From Amycolatopsis acididurans (GTDB lineage: Bacteria > Actinomycetota > Actinomycetes > Mycobacteriales > Pseudonocardiaceae), in assembly GCF_012328925.1 (NCBI RefSeq), contig NZ_JAAXLS010000058.1:1-39661 (forward strand): a stretch of 39,661 bases of DNA. The letters run 5' to 3'. Positions 32,856-39,661 of the stretch are shown here, piece after piece. The notes under the pieces were generated by a model. That model had not been told where the DNA came from, made no database searches, and worked only from the letters and a program-made list of their open reading frames with translations. The position numbers and the translations under genes are program-made. Position 1 is the stretch's first letter, and each line of letters begins with the position of its first letter.

Positions 32856-34697
32856 TCAGAAGGCGGCTTCGGAGACCTCCATGAGGTCGTTGTCCGCGGC
32901 CTCCACGATCGCGCGCCGCGAGGTCAGCTCGGGCAGCACGGTCTTGGCGAAGAACGAGGCCACGGCGATCTTGCCCTCGTAGAACGCCTTGTCCTTGGCC
33001 GAGGCGCCGTCGAGCCTGGTCAGCGCGACCTCCGCCTGGCGCAGCAGCTGCCAGCCGACGAGCAGGTCACCGGTGGACAGCAGCAGCCGCACGGTGTGCT
33101 GGCCGACCTTGTACAGGTTCCTGACGTCCTCCTGCGAGGAGGTCAGGTCGCCGATCATCGAGCCGAGCATGCCCTGCACGTCCTCCAGGGCCTGCTTGAG
33201 CAGCTGACGCTCGTTCTTGAGCCTGCCGTTGCCTGCCTCGGACTCGATGAACTTGGTGATCTCGCCCGCCACGAACGCGAGCCCCCGGCCCTTGTCGCGG
33301 ACGATCTTGCGGAAGAAGAAGTCCTGCGACTGGATGGCCGTGGTGCCCTCGTACAGGGAGTCGATCTTCGCGTCGCGGATGTACTGCTCGATCGGGTAGT
33401 CCTGCAGGAAGCCGGAGCCGCCCAGGGTCTGCAGCGACTGCACGAGCTGCTCGGTGGCGCGCTCGGAGCCGACACCCTTGACGATCGGCAGCAGCAGGTC
33501 GTTGACCCGCTCGGCCAGCTTCAGCGACTCCTCGTCGCCCTCCTGCGTCCACACCTGGTCCTGGAACGACGCGGTGTAGAGGTACACCGCGCGTAGCCCC
33601 TCGGCATAGGCCTTCTGCAGCATCAGCGAGCGGCGCACGTCCGGGTGGTGGGTGATGGTGACCCGCGGGGCGGTCTTGTCCGTCATCTGGGTCAGGTCCG
33701 CACCCTGCACGCGCTCCTTGGCGTACTCGAGCGCGTTGAGGTAACCGGTCGACAGCGTCGCGATGGCCTTGGTGCCGACCATCATCCGCGCGTACTCGAT
33801 GACCTGGAACATCTGCGCGATGCCGTCGTGCACCTCGCCGAGCAGCCAGCCCTTGGCCGGGGTGCCGTGCTGGCCGAAGGTCAGCTCACACGTGGTGGAG
33901 ACCTTGAGGCCCATCTTGTGCTCGACGTTGGTGACGAAGGCGCCGTTGCGCTCGCCCAGCTCACCGGTCTCGGAGTCGAAGTGGAACTTCGGCACGAGGA
34001 ACAGCGACAGGCCCTTGGTGCCCGGCTTGCTCTCGATGCCCGGACCCTCGGGACGGGCCAGCACCAGGTGCATGATGTTCTCGGTCATGTCCTGGTCGGC
34101 GGAGGTGATGAACCGCTTTACGCCGTCGAGGTGCCAGGAGCCGTCCTCCTGCTTGACCGCCTTGGTGCGGCCGGCGCCCACGTCCGAACCGGCGTCCGGC
34201 TCGGTGAGCACCATGGTGGCGCCCCACGCGCGGTCGATCATGATCCGCGCCCAGTGCTTCTGCTCCTCGGTGCCGTTCTTGTCCACGATCATGGCGAAGT
34301 TCGGGCCTGCCATGTACATGAACAGCGCCGGGTTGGCGCCCAGGATCAGCTCGGAGGCGGCCCACTGCACCGTCGGGGGCAGACCGAAGCCGCCGAGGTC
34401 GTTGGTGAGGCCGAGCCGCCACCACTCGCCGTCCCACAGCTGCTGGTAGCTCTTCTTGAACGACTCCGGCAGCGTCGCGGAGAAAGTCTTGGGGTCGTAG
34501 ACCGGGGGGTTGCGGTCCGCGTCGGCGAACGATTCGGCGAGCGGGCCGACGGCCAGGTTGTTCAGCTCAGTCAGCACACCGCGGGCGGTGTCCTCGTCGG
34601 ACTCCGCCAGTACGCCCTTGCCGAGGCGGTTCTGGACGCCGAGCACCTCGAACAGGTTGAACTCGAGGTCTCGGACATTGCTCTTGTAGTGGCCCAT
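32856..34697 (-). CDS. fadE5: Acyl-CoA dehydrogenase FadE5-type
   Basis: A 613-residue acyl-CoA dehydrogenase of the long FadE5 group. It begins MGHYKSNVRDLEFNLFEVLG, the characteristic N-terminal extension. The FAD-binding TMVLTEPDAGSDVGAG and ITSADQD are in the middle, and LYEGTTAIQSQDFFFRK holds the catalytic Glu of this class. It oxidises acyl-CoA to enoyl-CoA in beta-oxidation. ATG 34697 has GGAGTAACGAC just upstream. In M. tuberculosis fadE5 adjoins fadA2; here the two are about 12 kb apart. Paired dyads lie in its promoter. Confidence 0.93.
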   Translation of the reverse strand: MGHYKSNVRDLEFNLFEVLGVQNRLGKGVLAESDEDTARGVLTELNNLAVGPLAESFADADRNPPVYDPKTFSATLPESFKKSYQQLWDGEWWRLGLTNDLGGFGLPPTVQWAASELILGANPALFMYMAGPNFAMIVDKNGTEEQKHWARIMIDRAWGATMVLTEPDAGSDVGAGRTKAVKQEDGSWHLDGVKRFITSADQDMTENIMHLVLARPEGPGIESKPGTKGLSLFLVPKFHFDSETGELGERNGAFVTNVEHKMGLKVSTTCELTFGQHGTPAKGWLLGEVHDGIAQMFQVIEYARMMVGTKAIATLSTGYLNALEYAKERVQGADLTQMTDKTAPRVTITHHPDVRRSLMLQKAYAEGLRAVYLYTASFQDQVWTQEGDEESLKLAERVNDLLLPIVKGVGSERATEQLVQSLQTLGGSGFLQDYPIEQYIRDAKIDSLYEGTTAIQSQDFFFRKIVRDKGRGLAFVAGEITKFIESEAGNGRLKNERQLLKQALEDVQGMLGSMIGDLTSSQEDVRNLYKVGQHTVRLLLSTGDLLVGWQLLRQAEVALTRLDGASAKDKAFYEGKIAVASFFAKTVLPELTSRRAIVEAADNDLMEVSEAAF

Positions 34698-34748
34698 GTC
34701 GTTACTCCGTTTGTTCATCGGTTCCGGCTGGGCGCATGACTGTTTCCC

Positions 34749-34785
34749 TACTGGCCGGTAACTTCAGGATATTACCTGCCGGTAA
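34749..34785. promoter_or_regulatory. Tandem dyads in the fadE5 promoter
   Basis: TACTGGCCGGTA (34749-34760) and TTACCTGCCGGTAA (34772-34785) are two imperfect palindromes with the shared half GCCGGTAA. Their centres are 24 bp apart. They look like a tandem operator for a TetR-type fatty-acid regulator. The sequence differs from the fadA2/fabG4 palindrome. Confidence 0.6.
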
Positions 34786-34829
34786 CCACGGCAAGGAAAA
34801 TCAGCCCTCTGTGATGGAAAGATCCTTCG

Positions 34830-35621
34830 TCAGCGTGCGCGGTACTCGGCCATGCCCGACGGCGGCGTGGACGCCTGACCTGGCGTCCCACGTTCGGGGG
34901 TGTCCTCGGGCTGCGCGATGAGGATGCCGTTGCGGAACGCGATCGTCACTGCGTGTGTTCGGTCGCGTGCGGACAGCTTGCGCAGGATGCTCTTGACATG
35001 TGTTCGCACGGTCTCCACCGACAGGTAGAGCAGCTTCGCGATCGCCGCGTTCTCCAGACCTTCGGCTACCAGCTGTAACACCTGGTACTCGCGACGGGAC
35101 AGCGGCATGCGTGGGCGGCGGGCCGAAACCAGGCTGTCGCCGCCCCGCAGGCCCTGCCGCTGGGGTGCCGCGAGCGGGGCCAGCGCGGGGTCGAGAAAGC
35201 GGCGGTCGAGGTGGGCGCGGCGGATGGTCTCGATGAGCCGGCGGGCCTCCGCGTTGCGCGGCAGCGCCCCGTGCGCACCGGCGAGCATCGCGGACTGAAG
35301 GTAGGCCGGGTTCTTGTGCGCCTCGCGCACCATGACGACGACCAGCAGTGCCGGATCGCCCGCGACCAGCAGTTTCGTCAGATGACCGTGCGGGTCCAGG
35401 CCCGAGTCGAGCAGGATCACGTCGGGGTGGACCTGCTCGGCCAGCTGCAGCGCCGCGTGCGGGTTGCCGGCGTGGCCCGCCCAGTGCAGCCCGGGTGTGC
35501 GCTGCACGATGGAGGACAGTCCCTCGCGCGTGAACGGAACCGGATCGACCGCGGCGACGCCGAGGCTTCGGACGGGGGGCGAGCCCTGCGGTGCCCTGCC
35601 GGGCTCGTTACTGCGCGTCAT
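34830..35621 (-). CDS. LuxR-type response regulator with degenerate receiver
   Basis: A 263-residue protein. The receiver-like domain (18-140) keeps the phospho-acceptor position Asp72 (VILLDSGL), but the usual acidic pair is reduced to Asp26 (AAVDPV). A LuxR helix-turn-helix spans about 185-245 (MPLSRREYQVLQLVAEGLENAAIAKLLYLSVETVRTHVKSIL). No histidine kinase is next to it, so it is an orphan that may not be controlled by ordinary phosphorylation. ATG 35621 follows GGAG by 8 nt. Confidence 0.85.
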   Translation of the reverse strand: MTRSNEPGRAPQGSPPVRSLGVAAVDPVPFTREGLSSIVQRTPGLHWAGHAGNPHAALQLAEQVHPDVILLDSGLDPHGHLTKLLVAGDPALLVVVMVREAHKNPAYLQSAMLAGAHGALPRNAEARRLIETIRRAHLDRRFLDPALAPLAAPQRQGLRGGDSLVSARRPRMPLSRREYQVLQLVAEGLENAAIAKLLYLSVETVRTHVKSILRKLSARDRTHAVTIAFRNGILIAQPEDTPERGTPGQASTPPSGMAEYRAR

Positions 35622-35825
35622 CACGACTCCGTCTCGGCATGGTCGAGCCTGGCTTGCCGTTGTGCCGGTGAGTCCCTCCCGCGGTGACCCACCGAGCGCG
35701 GACGACAATCAACCCGGTCCCCCCTGCTGGAACCGGCCAGGCATCAACACTCGTCCATTGTGGGAGTGCTTAGACCGCTTGGCGTGACGCGGGTTCACCC
35801 GGCAGAGTTCAATATCGATAAAGCA

Positions 35826-36380
35826 CTACTCTGAGTAGACACTTGCTCGCAGTCGAGCAAATTCCTCGGCGAGGGTCTGCGGCGTCCAATGGGCATTGAG
35901 CCCGCTCGGATTGGGCACCACCCAGACCATTGTGGCGCCGATCCGCTCCTCCTGCTCGCCGACTGTCGCTTTCGGACAGTTGAACGCCGTTCGGTACGCG
36001 GTGATGCCGACCACGGCGAGGCAGCGGGGGCGGTAGCGCAGGACCTTCCGCCGCAGTTTCCGGCCACCTTCGCGCAGTTCCTCCGAGGTCAGCTCGTCGG
36101 CGCGTGCCGTGGCCCGTGCGACGAGGTTCGTGATGCCGAGCCCGTAGCCGAGAATCTCGTTCTGCTCCGACGGTTCGAGGCGTCGTGGGGTGAATCCGCC
36201 GGCGTGTAGCGCGGGCCAGAACCGGTTACCGGGCCGGGCGAAGTGGTAACCGGTGGCGCCCGAGTAGAGGCCGGGGTTGATGCCACAGAACAGCACGCGT
36301 AATCCCGGCGCGATCACGTCCGGGATGGTCGTGCCGTGCGCGGCCACGAGCTGGTCCTTGGTGGGACGAAAGGAAGTCAT
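35826..36380 (-). CDS. mug: Mismatch-specific uracil/thymine-DNA glycosylase
   Basis: A 184-residue G/U(T) mismatch glycosylase. The catalytic-site motif GINPG (Asn35) is followed by YHFARPGNRFWPAL, and the second motif is NPSGLNAHW; both fit the Mug family. It removes uracil or thymine from G mismatches, which are common after deamination in GC-rich DNA. ATG 36380 shares the CATG tetranucleotide with the divergent VOC start, so its promoter must lie inside the VOC gene. Confidence 0.93.
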   Translation of the reverse strand: MTSFRPTKDQLVAAHGTTIPDVIAPGLRVLFCGINPGLYSGATGYHFARPGNRFWPALHAGGFTPRRLEPSEQNEILGYGLGITNLVARATARADELTSEELREGGRKLRRKVLRYRPRCLAVVGITAYRTAFNCPKATVGEQEERIGATMVWVVPNPSGLNAHWTPQTLAEEFARLRASVYSE

Positions 36381-36741
36381 GAACAGCCGGATCCTAGCCA
36401 TCGCCATCGACTGCCACGACGCCGACGCGCTGGCCACGTTCTGGTGCGGCGCGCTCGGCTACCGGGTCACCAGACGCTGGCGCGACGTCAACCGCGTCGA
36501 GTACGTGGAGATCGAAGGCGCGCGCGGCGAACCGATGCTGCTGTTCCAGCCGGTACCCGAGGGCAAGACGGTGAAGAACCGCCTGCACCTGGACCTGGCC
36601 CCCACCGAGGGCGGCCAGCAGGACGAGGTGCACCGCCTGATCTCGCTGGGCGCGACACGGCTCGCGGACGAACCCGAGTTCCCGTGGGTCGTTCTCGCCG
36701 ACCCCGAAGGCAACGAATTCTGTGTCCTGCCCGCGCGGTAG
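36379..36741 (+). CDS. VOC family (glyoxalase-like) protein
   Basis: A 120-residue vicinal-oxygen-chelate protein of the glyoxalase/bleomycin-resistance fold: MNSRILAIAIDCHDADALATFW and WVVLADPEGNEFCVL are the paired beta-alpha-beta signatures. The metal-site His/Glu pattern is partly visible (CHD, LHLDL, NEFC). The substrate is unknown. AGGA lies 4-5 nt before the ATG, whose CATG is shared with mug. No intergenic promoter exists, so transcription must start within mug. Confidence 0.85.
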   Translation: MNSRILAIAIDCHDADALATFWCGALGYRVTRRWRDVNRVEYVEIEGARGEPMLLFQPVPEGKTVKNRLHLDLAPTEGGQQDEVHRLISLGATRLADEPEFPWVVLADPEGNEFCVLPAR

Positions 36742-36875
36742 AGCAGCGGGTCTCACCTTCGCGACCTGGTGTTCCTCCGGCCAAGCACGGTTCGCTGCCC
36801 GAAAAGTGGCGTAGATCGCACTGCGGGAGTACTCTGTGTGATCTGCCACACAAGCACGACGCCAAGGGAGGCGGC

Positions 36876-37052
36876 GTGGAGATCGCACTTGTTCTCGGGC
36901 TCGTAGCGCTGATCTTCGCTGCGGCCACTGTCACGGTGGCTTGGGAAGACCGACGAGCCGCACGGCGGGCGGCAGCCAGCCGCGCCGCGCGATTAGCGCG
37001 CCTTGGCGAGGTCGACCCGCTCGCGAACCGGTTCCGAACCGGTTCGCGCTGA
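36876..37052 (+). CDS. 58-residue single-pass membrane protein
   Basis: A short frame whose GTG is preceded by AAGGGAGG. Residues 2-22 are a membrane helix (EIALVLGLVALIFAAATVTVA), and the rest is strongly basic and Arg/Ala-rich (WEDRRAARRAAASRAARLARL). Its last 60 bp overlap the convergent VanZ gene and contain a 27-bp palindrome that encodes its ANRFRTGSR end. No family is recognised. Confidence 0.6.
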   Translation: MEIALVLGLVALIFAAATVTVAWEDRRAARRAAASRAARLARLGEVDPLANRFRTGSR

Positions 37053-37622
37053 AGCGCGCAGGGTCAGCAGCAGCGCACCGGCGATCCAGCCGAGTGCGGC
37101 ACCTGTGGTGTTCGTGCCGAGGTCGTCCACATCGAAGATCCGGTACTGCAGCGGCGCCGTGCCCCAGTTCGCGGTCAGCTGGGTCATTTCGATCAACAGC
37201 GAGCAGGCGAACCCGAGCAGCACGGTCCCGGCGAATCCGCGCTTCCACAGCAGCCGCGCGAACATCCCCAGCGGCACGAACAGCAGCACGTTCAGCGCCA
37301 TCTGCTCGAACGCGGGCGTGGTGAACGCATGCACCGGTGACGCGCCGCCCAGTTCGCGCCGCACGTCGTCGATCCACTGGAACGGCACGAGCTGGATGCC
37401 TTGGGACAGGGGGCGCGTGTTCGGACCGGGCAGCGGCAGCAGCACCACGGCCAGCGCCAGACAGAAGTAACACAGCAACGCGCCGGTCGCGGCCACCTTC
37501 GGCACCACGATCCGCCCGTACCGCACCGTGTGCAGCACCAGCTGCGGTACCAGCACGACCGCCCACAGGGCGAGGAACACTCCCAGTCCCGCTTCCAGCG
37601 CGTTGACCTGTGTTGTCGTCAT
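36993..37622 (-). CDS. VanZ family membrane protein
   Basis: A 209-residue membrane protein with about five helices and the VanZ pattern: LVPFQWIDDV, then NVLLFVPLGMFARLL, LLGFACSLLIEMTQL and FDVDDLGTNTTGAALGW. VanZ proteins confer low-level teicoplanin resistance in enterococci; in actinobacteria they have unknown envelope roles. Start ATG 37622. The end overlaps the small membrane gene by 60 bp. Confidence 0.92.
   Translation of the reverse strand: MTTTQVNALEAGLGVFLALWAVVLVPQLVLHTVRYGRIVVPKVAATGALLCYFCLALAVVLLPLPGPNTRPLSQGIQLVPFQWIDDVRRELGGASPVHAFTTPAFEQMALNVLLFVPLGMFARLLWKRGFAGTVLLGFACSLLIEMTQLTANWGTAPLQYRIFDVDDLGTNTTGAALGWIAGALLLTLRASARTGSEPVRERVDLAKAR
37022..37048. terminator. 27-bp palindrome inside two convergent gene ends
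   Basis: CGCGAACCGGTTC, a central C (37035), and its exact reverse complement. Folded as a hairpin it would have a 10-bp stem and a TTCCGAA loop or cruciform centre. It sits in the overlapped ends of the 58-residue gene and vanZ and may stop both messages. Confidence 0.6.
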
Positions 37623-38056
37623 GCCTCGACGTTATGGCCGCCACCCGGTCGCGCTGATCGGTCGAATGGCCAGGGTGAGGCGCCATTCGGCCAGAAACAC
37701 CAGTTCAACCTCGAACCGCCGCCGGGTTCGTCCGGCCGGATCGCGGCGGTGCCGTAGATCCACTATTACGACGGTTTTTGACCGCCACCCAGAGTTATTG
37801 ATTTCTTATTTCCGAAACGTGTCCCTTTGCGCTCAACGCACCCGTTGATGCACTGAACTTCCTTGTGTCACAAGGATTCTGTGACGTCGCGGCCCGTGTT
37901 GGTCACAACTGGCGCGGGTGTGGAGATCATTTCCGTTTTGAATACGCAGAGCAACCTGTCGTCGTCCGGTTGAGCGATATTCGCGTTTGCTTGTATCGAT
38001 CGCTCAAGCCGCGCGTCCAAGTAGACGACATGAACTGCGTGACGGAGGTGGACACG
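37623..38056. other. 434-nt intergenic region between vanZ and the GGDEF gene
   Basis: No gene is supported. The stretch 37760-37840 is AT-rich for this genome. It has a perfect 8-bp inverted repeat CGAATGGC/GCCATTCG (37663-37670 and 37682-37689), near the vanZ start. It also has a perfect 15-bp palindrome CCTTGTG-T-CACAAGG (37861-37875), upstream of the GGDEF gene. Both are candidate operators. Confidence 0.5.
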
Positions 38057-38768
38057 GTGCCGACCGAGCAGGCAGCGCCCGACCAGGCCGGCCTGCACGA
38101 GGCCATGGCGGCGGTGCTCGCCGCGCGCGGCGACTGGCGGCGGGCGTACGAGCACCTGCGTACCGCGCTGGATCTCGCCCGGGCACAGGAGCCGCCGGTG
38201 CCCGAGCAGTTCCGTCAGGAAGTGGACCGCCTGCGCCGCGAACGGGCGCAGGCGCGGGAGGAGAGTCTGCGGGACGCCCTCACGGCGGTCTACAACCGGC
38301 GTTATCTCGACCGGCGGCTCGCCGAGGCGGCGACACCATTGGCCGTCGCACTGGTGGACATCGATTTGTTCAAGAACGTGAACGACACGTTCGGTCACCT
38401 CGTTGGCGATCAGGTGCTCAGATGTGTCGCCACGCTGTTGCGGGAAGGCCTCCCACACGACGGTTTCTGCGCACGCTACGGTGGCGAGGAGTTCATGCTC
38501 GTGTTGCCGGCGGTTCAACCGGAAGCCGCCGTCGAGGTCGCTGAACGGGCACGCACGCAGATCGCGAACTACCCGTGGTCGGCGGGTGTGTCCTGGGCTT
38601 TCGGTGACCATCAGCGTGGGCCTGGCGTACGAAGCGGGGGAGTCCCCCGGTGGCCGTCGGCAGGTGCTGGAGGCCGACCATCTCCTTTACGCCGCGAAAC
38701 ACGCCGGCCGCAACCGGGTTGCCTATCGCGAACACGATCGCGTAAGGCTTATTGAGTACTGTCCGTAG
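38057..38768 (+). pseudogene. GGDEF diguanylate cyclase with a frameshift
   Basis: A GGDEF protein. A short helical N-terminal part (TPR-like, 1-70) precedes DALTAVYNRRYLDRRL, VDIDLFKNVNDTFGH and YGGEEFMLVLP (GGEEF at 142-146), all intact. After residue 175 (ANYPWS) the frame is lost: the rest of the domain (PGLSVTISVGLAYEAG, then LLYAAKHAGRNRV) is in the next frame, as though one base were added around 38582 (TCG-G-CGG). Uncorrected, the protein ends in unrelated sequence. The inhibitory RxxD site is absent. GTG 38057 with GGAGG (38044-38048) is the best start. Pseudogene, sequencing error and real frameshift cannot be told apart. Confidence 0.75.
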
Positions 38769-38974
38769 CCATTAGTGGGCCATTCCCCTTTTTGTTGCCA
38801 TACCGTTCACCCGCTTTGTCGCTGCGCGCGCCAGTTCTCGCACTCTACGTAAAAAAAATTCGCGGGAGGGTGTCGTCATAGACGGCGAGTATCCGTACGA
38901 TAACGATGCTCGCCATCCAGGCGATCAACCCTGTGGCGGTCGATCCCGCCCTTGTGATGACGAGAGGAGACCGG

Positions 38975-39661
38975 GTGCCAGACGATCACGCCGCAGGCCC
39001 CGGCTCCCGTGGCAGTGGCGGTACGCCGCGCGCTCGTCGTCGCCGCTCGATCGACACCCATGGCGGTATCAGCGTTTCGGACGTGCTGGCCCAGCACACC
39101 GGCATCCGCCCCTCCTTCGACGCGAGCAGGACCAGCTCGCACGAACGCGGGGTCAAGGACCAGCATCCGTCCATACCGCCCGCGGCAAGGCGCCCGGCGC
39201 CCGCGGAGCCGCGCCCGGAACCTCCTGTGCAGCGACGCCCACCGGCCCCGCCGGCGAACCGCGTACCGCGCCGTGCCGCACCGCCGCAGGCCCCCGGCCC
39301 GGCCGCACCGGCCCCGGCACGCCCCCGCACCCAGACGGAAGCGCCGGCCCCGCTCCGCCCGCCGAAGGCAGATCCGCCGGATGGGACTCTGGCGCCGAGG
39401 GCCGAGCGTCCGGGCGCGGCTCCCCCACCGAACGCCGGGCCCGCGCAGGCACCGCGCCCGCCGAGAGGCGAGCCACCGGCCGCGCCGCGCCCTTCCGCGG
39501 AGGCCGCGGGCCGCCACGCCTCAGTCCCCGACATGCAGCCTCCCGCGGGTTTTCCGGGACGGCCGGAGCCCTCGGATCGGGTGCGTCCCTCGGGTGAGTT
39601 CCCGGCGCGACCGGAGGCCTCGGAGCAGCAGCGGCCGCCCGCGGATACGCCCGCCCGGCCC
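38975..39661 (+). CDS. Proline-rich protein, cut by window edge
   Basis: The first 229 residues of an open frame that runs off the window. GTG 38975 follows GAGAGGAGA. The N-terminus (DDHAAGPGSRGSGGTPRARRRRSIDTHGGISVSDVLAQHTG) is basic; from about residue 60 it is almost all Pro, Ala, Arg and Glu and therefore disordered. A short basic region, then a proline-rich linker, is common as the cytosolic tail of LytR-CpsA-Psr or similar envelope proteins, but the catalytic part is outside the window. No firm family. Confidence 0.7.
   Translation, partial: MPDDHAAGPGSRGSGGTPRARRRRSIDTHGGISVSDVLAQHTGIRPSFDASRTSSHERGVKDQHPSIPPAARRPAPAEPRPEPPVQRRPPAPPANRVPRRAAPPQAPGPAAPAPARPRTQTEAPAPLRPPKADPPDGTLAPRAERPGAAPPPNAGPAQAPRPPRGEPPAAPRPSAEAAGRHASVPDMQPPAGFPGRPEPSDRVRPSGEFPARPEASEQQRPPADTPARP

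Noticed and set aside
35826..35838. CTACTC-T-GAGTAG palindrome resembling the fad operator
   Set aside because: It lies at the 3' end of mug and not near a promoter that would use it; arms are only six bases.
37861..37875. CRP-like site
   Set aside because: The spacing between TGTG and CACA is 1 nt, not the 6-nt spacer of CRP sites.
37865..38056. Upstream extension of the GGDEF frame
   Set aside because: No family match in the extension, and a good ribosome binding site supports GTG 38057.

Overview
The window is about 70% GC, gene-dense DNA from a high-GC actinomycete. Gene content points to the Pseudonocardiales, an Amycolatopsis-like organism: GTP-dependent PEP carboxykinase, a DUF3311/sodium-solute symporter pair, a tandem dynamin pair, and a fadA2/fabG4/htdX locus arranged as in mycobacteria. 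It looks like chromosome rather than a mobile island. I see no integrase, transposase, tRNA, rRNA or CRISPR array. The taxonomic placement is inference from gene content.

Layout. (1) 1-3.4 kb: the start of an ABC-2 type ATPase gene, an SDR oxidoreductase and a NarL-type two-component pair. (2) 3.4-8.1 kb: a translationally coupled block of dynamin-like GTPase, stand-alone GrpE C-terminal-domain protein and a second, membrane-hairpin dynamin-like GTPase, followed by an acidic DxDxDG-repeat protein. (3) 8.1-19.2 kb: housekeeping and transport genes: pckG, a small XRE regulator next to a DnaA-box cluster, a secreted TAP/SlpD-like peptidase, a DUF3311-symporter operon, an AhpD-like protein, a MarR-GNAT fusion, a candidate C-rich small RNA, an Orc/Cdc6-like AAA ATPase flanked by CTAG-core repeats, and a DoxX protein. 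(4) 19.2-24.5 kb: a lipid locus: fadA2 divergent from fabG4-htdX across a 22-bp palindrome, a TetR regulator divergent from an SCP2 protein, and FxsA. (5) 24.6-31.5 kb: envelope and redox genes: YiaA/B, an NHLRC2-like thioredoxin/NHL protein, a TetR/DUF3533-like pair, a GroES paralogue, a VanW protein and a small secreted protein. (6) 31.5-39.7 kb: GlsB, ArsR-AHSA1, fadE5, a LuxR regulator, mug head-to-head with a VOC protein, VanZ, a frameshifted GGDEF gene and the start of a proline-rich protein.

Genes are packed tightly. Seven tail-to-tail pairs overlap at their ends, and mug and the VOC gene share a CATG start. About ten genes have a TANNNT -10 element ending 6-7 nt before the start codon and no Shine-Dalgarno, so they are probably leaderless. 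Convergent pairs that do not overlap are usually separated by one long perfect hairpin acting as a shared terminator.

The observations most worth following are the dynamin/GrpE-like/dynamin operon, the CTAG repeats around the Orc-like ATPase, the DnaA-box cluster away from any dnaA gene, the candidate 6C-like RNA, the operators of the fad genes, the mug/VOC shared start and the GGDEF frameshift.
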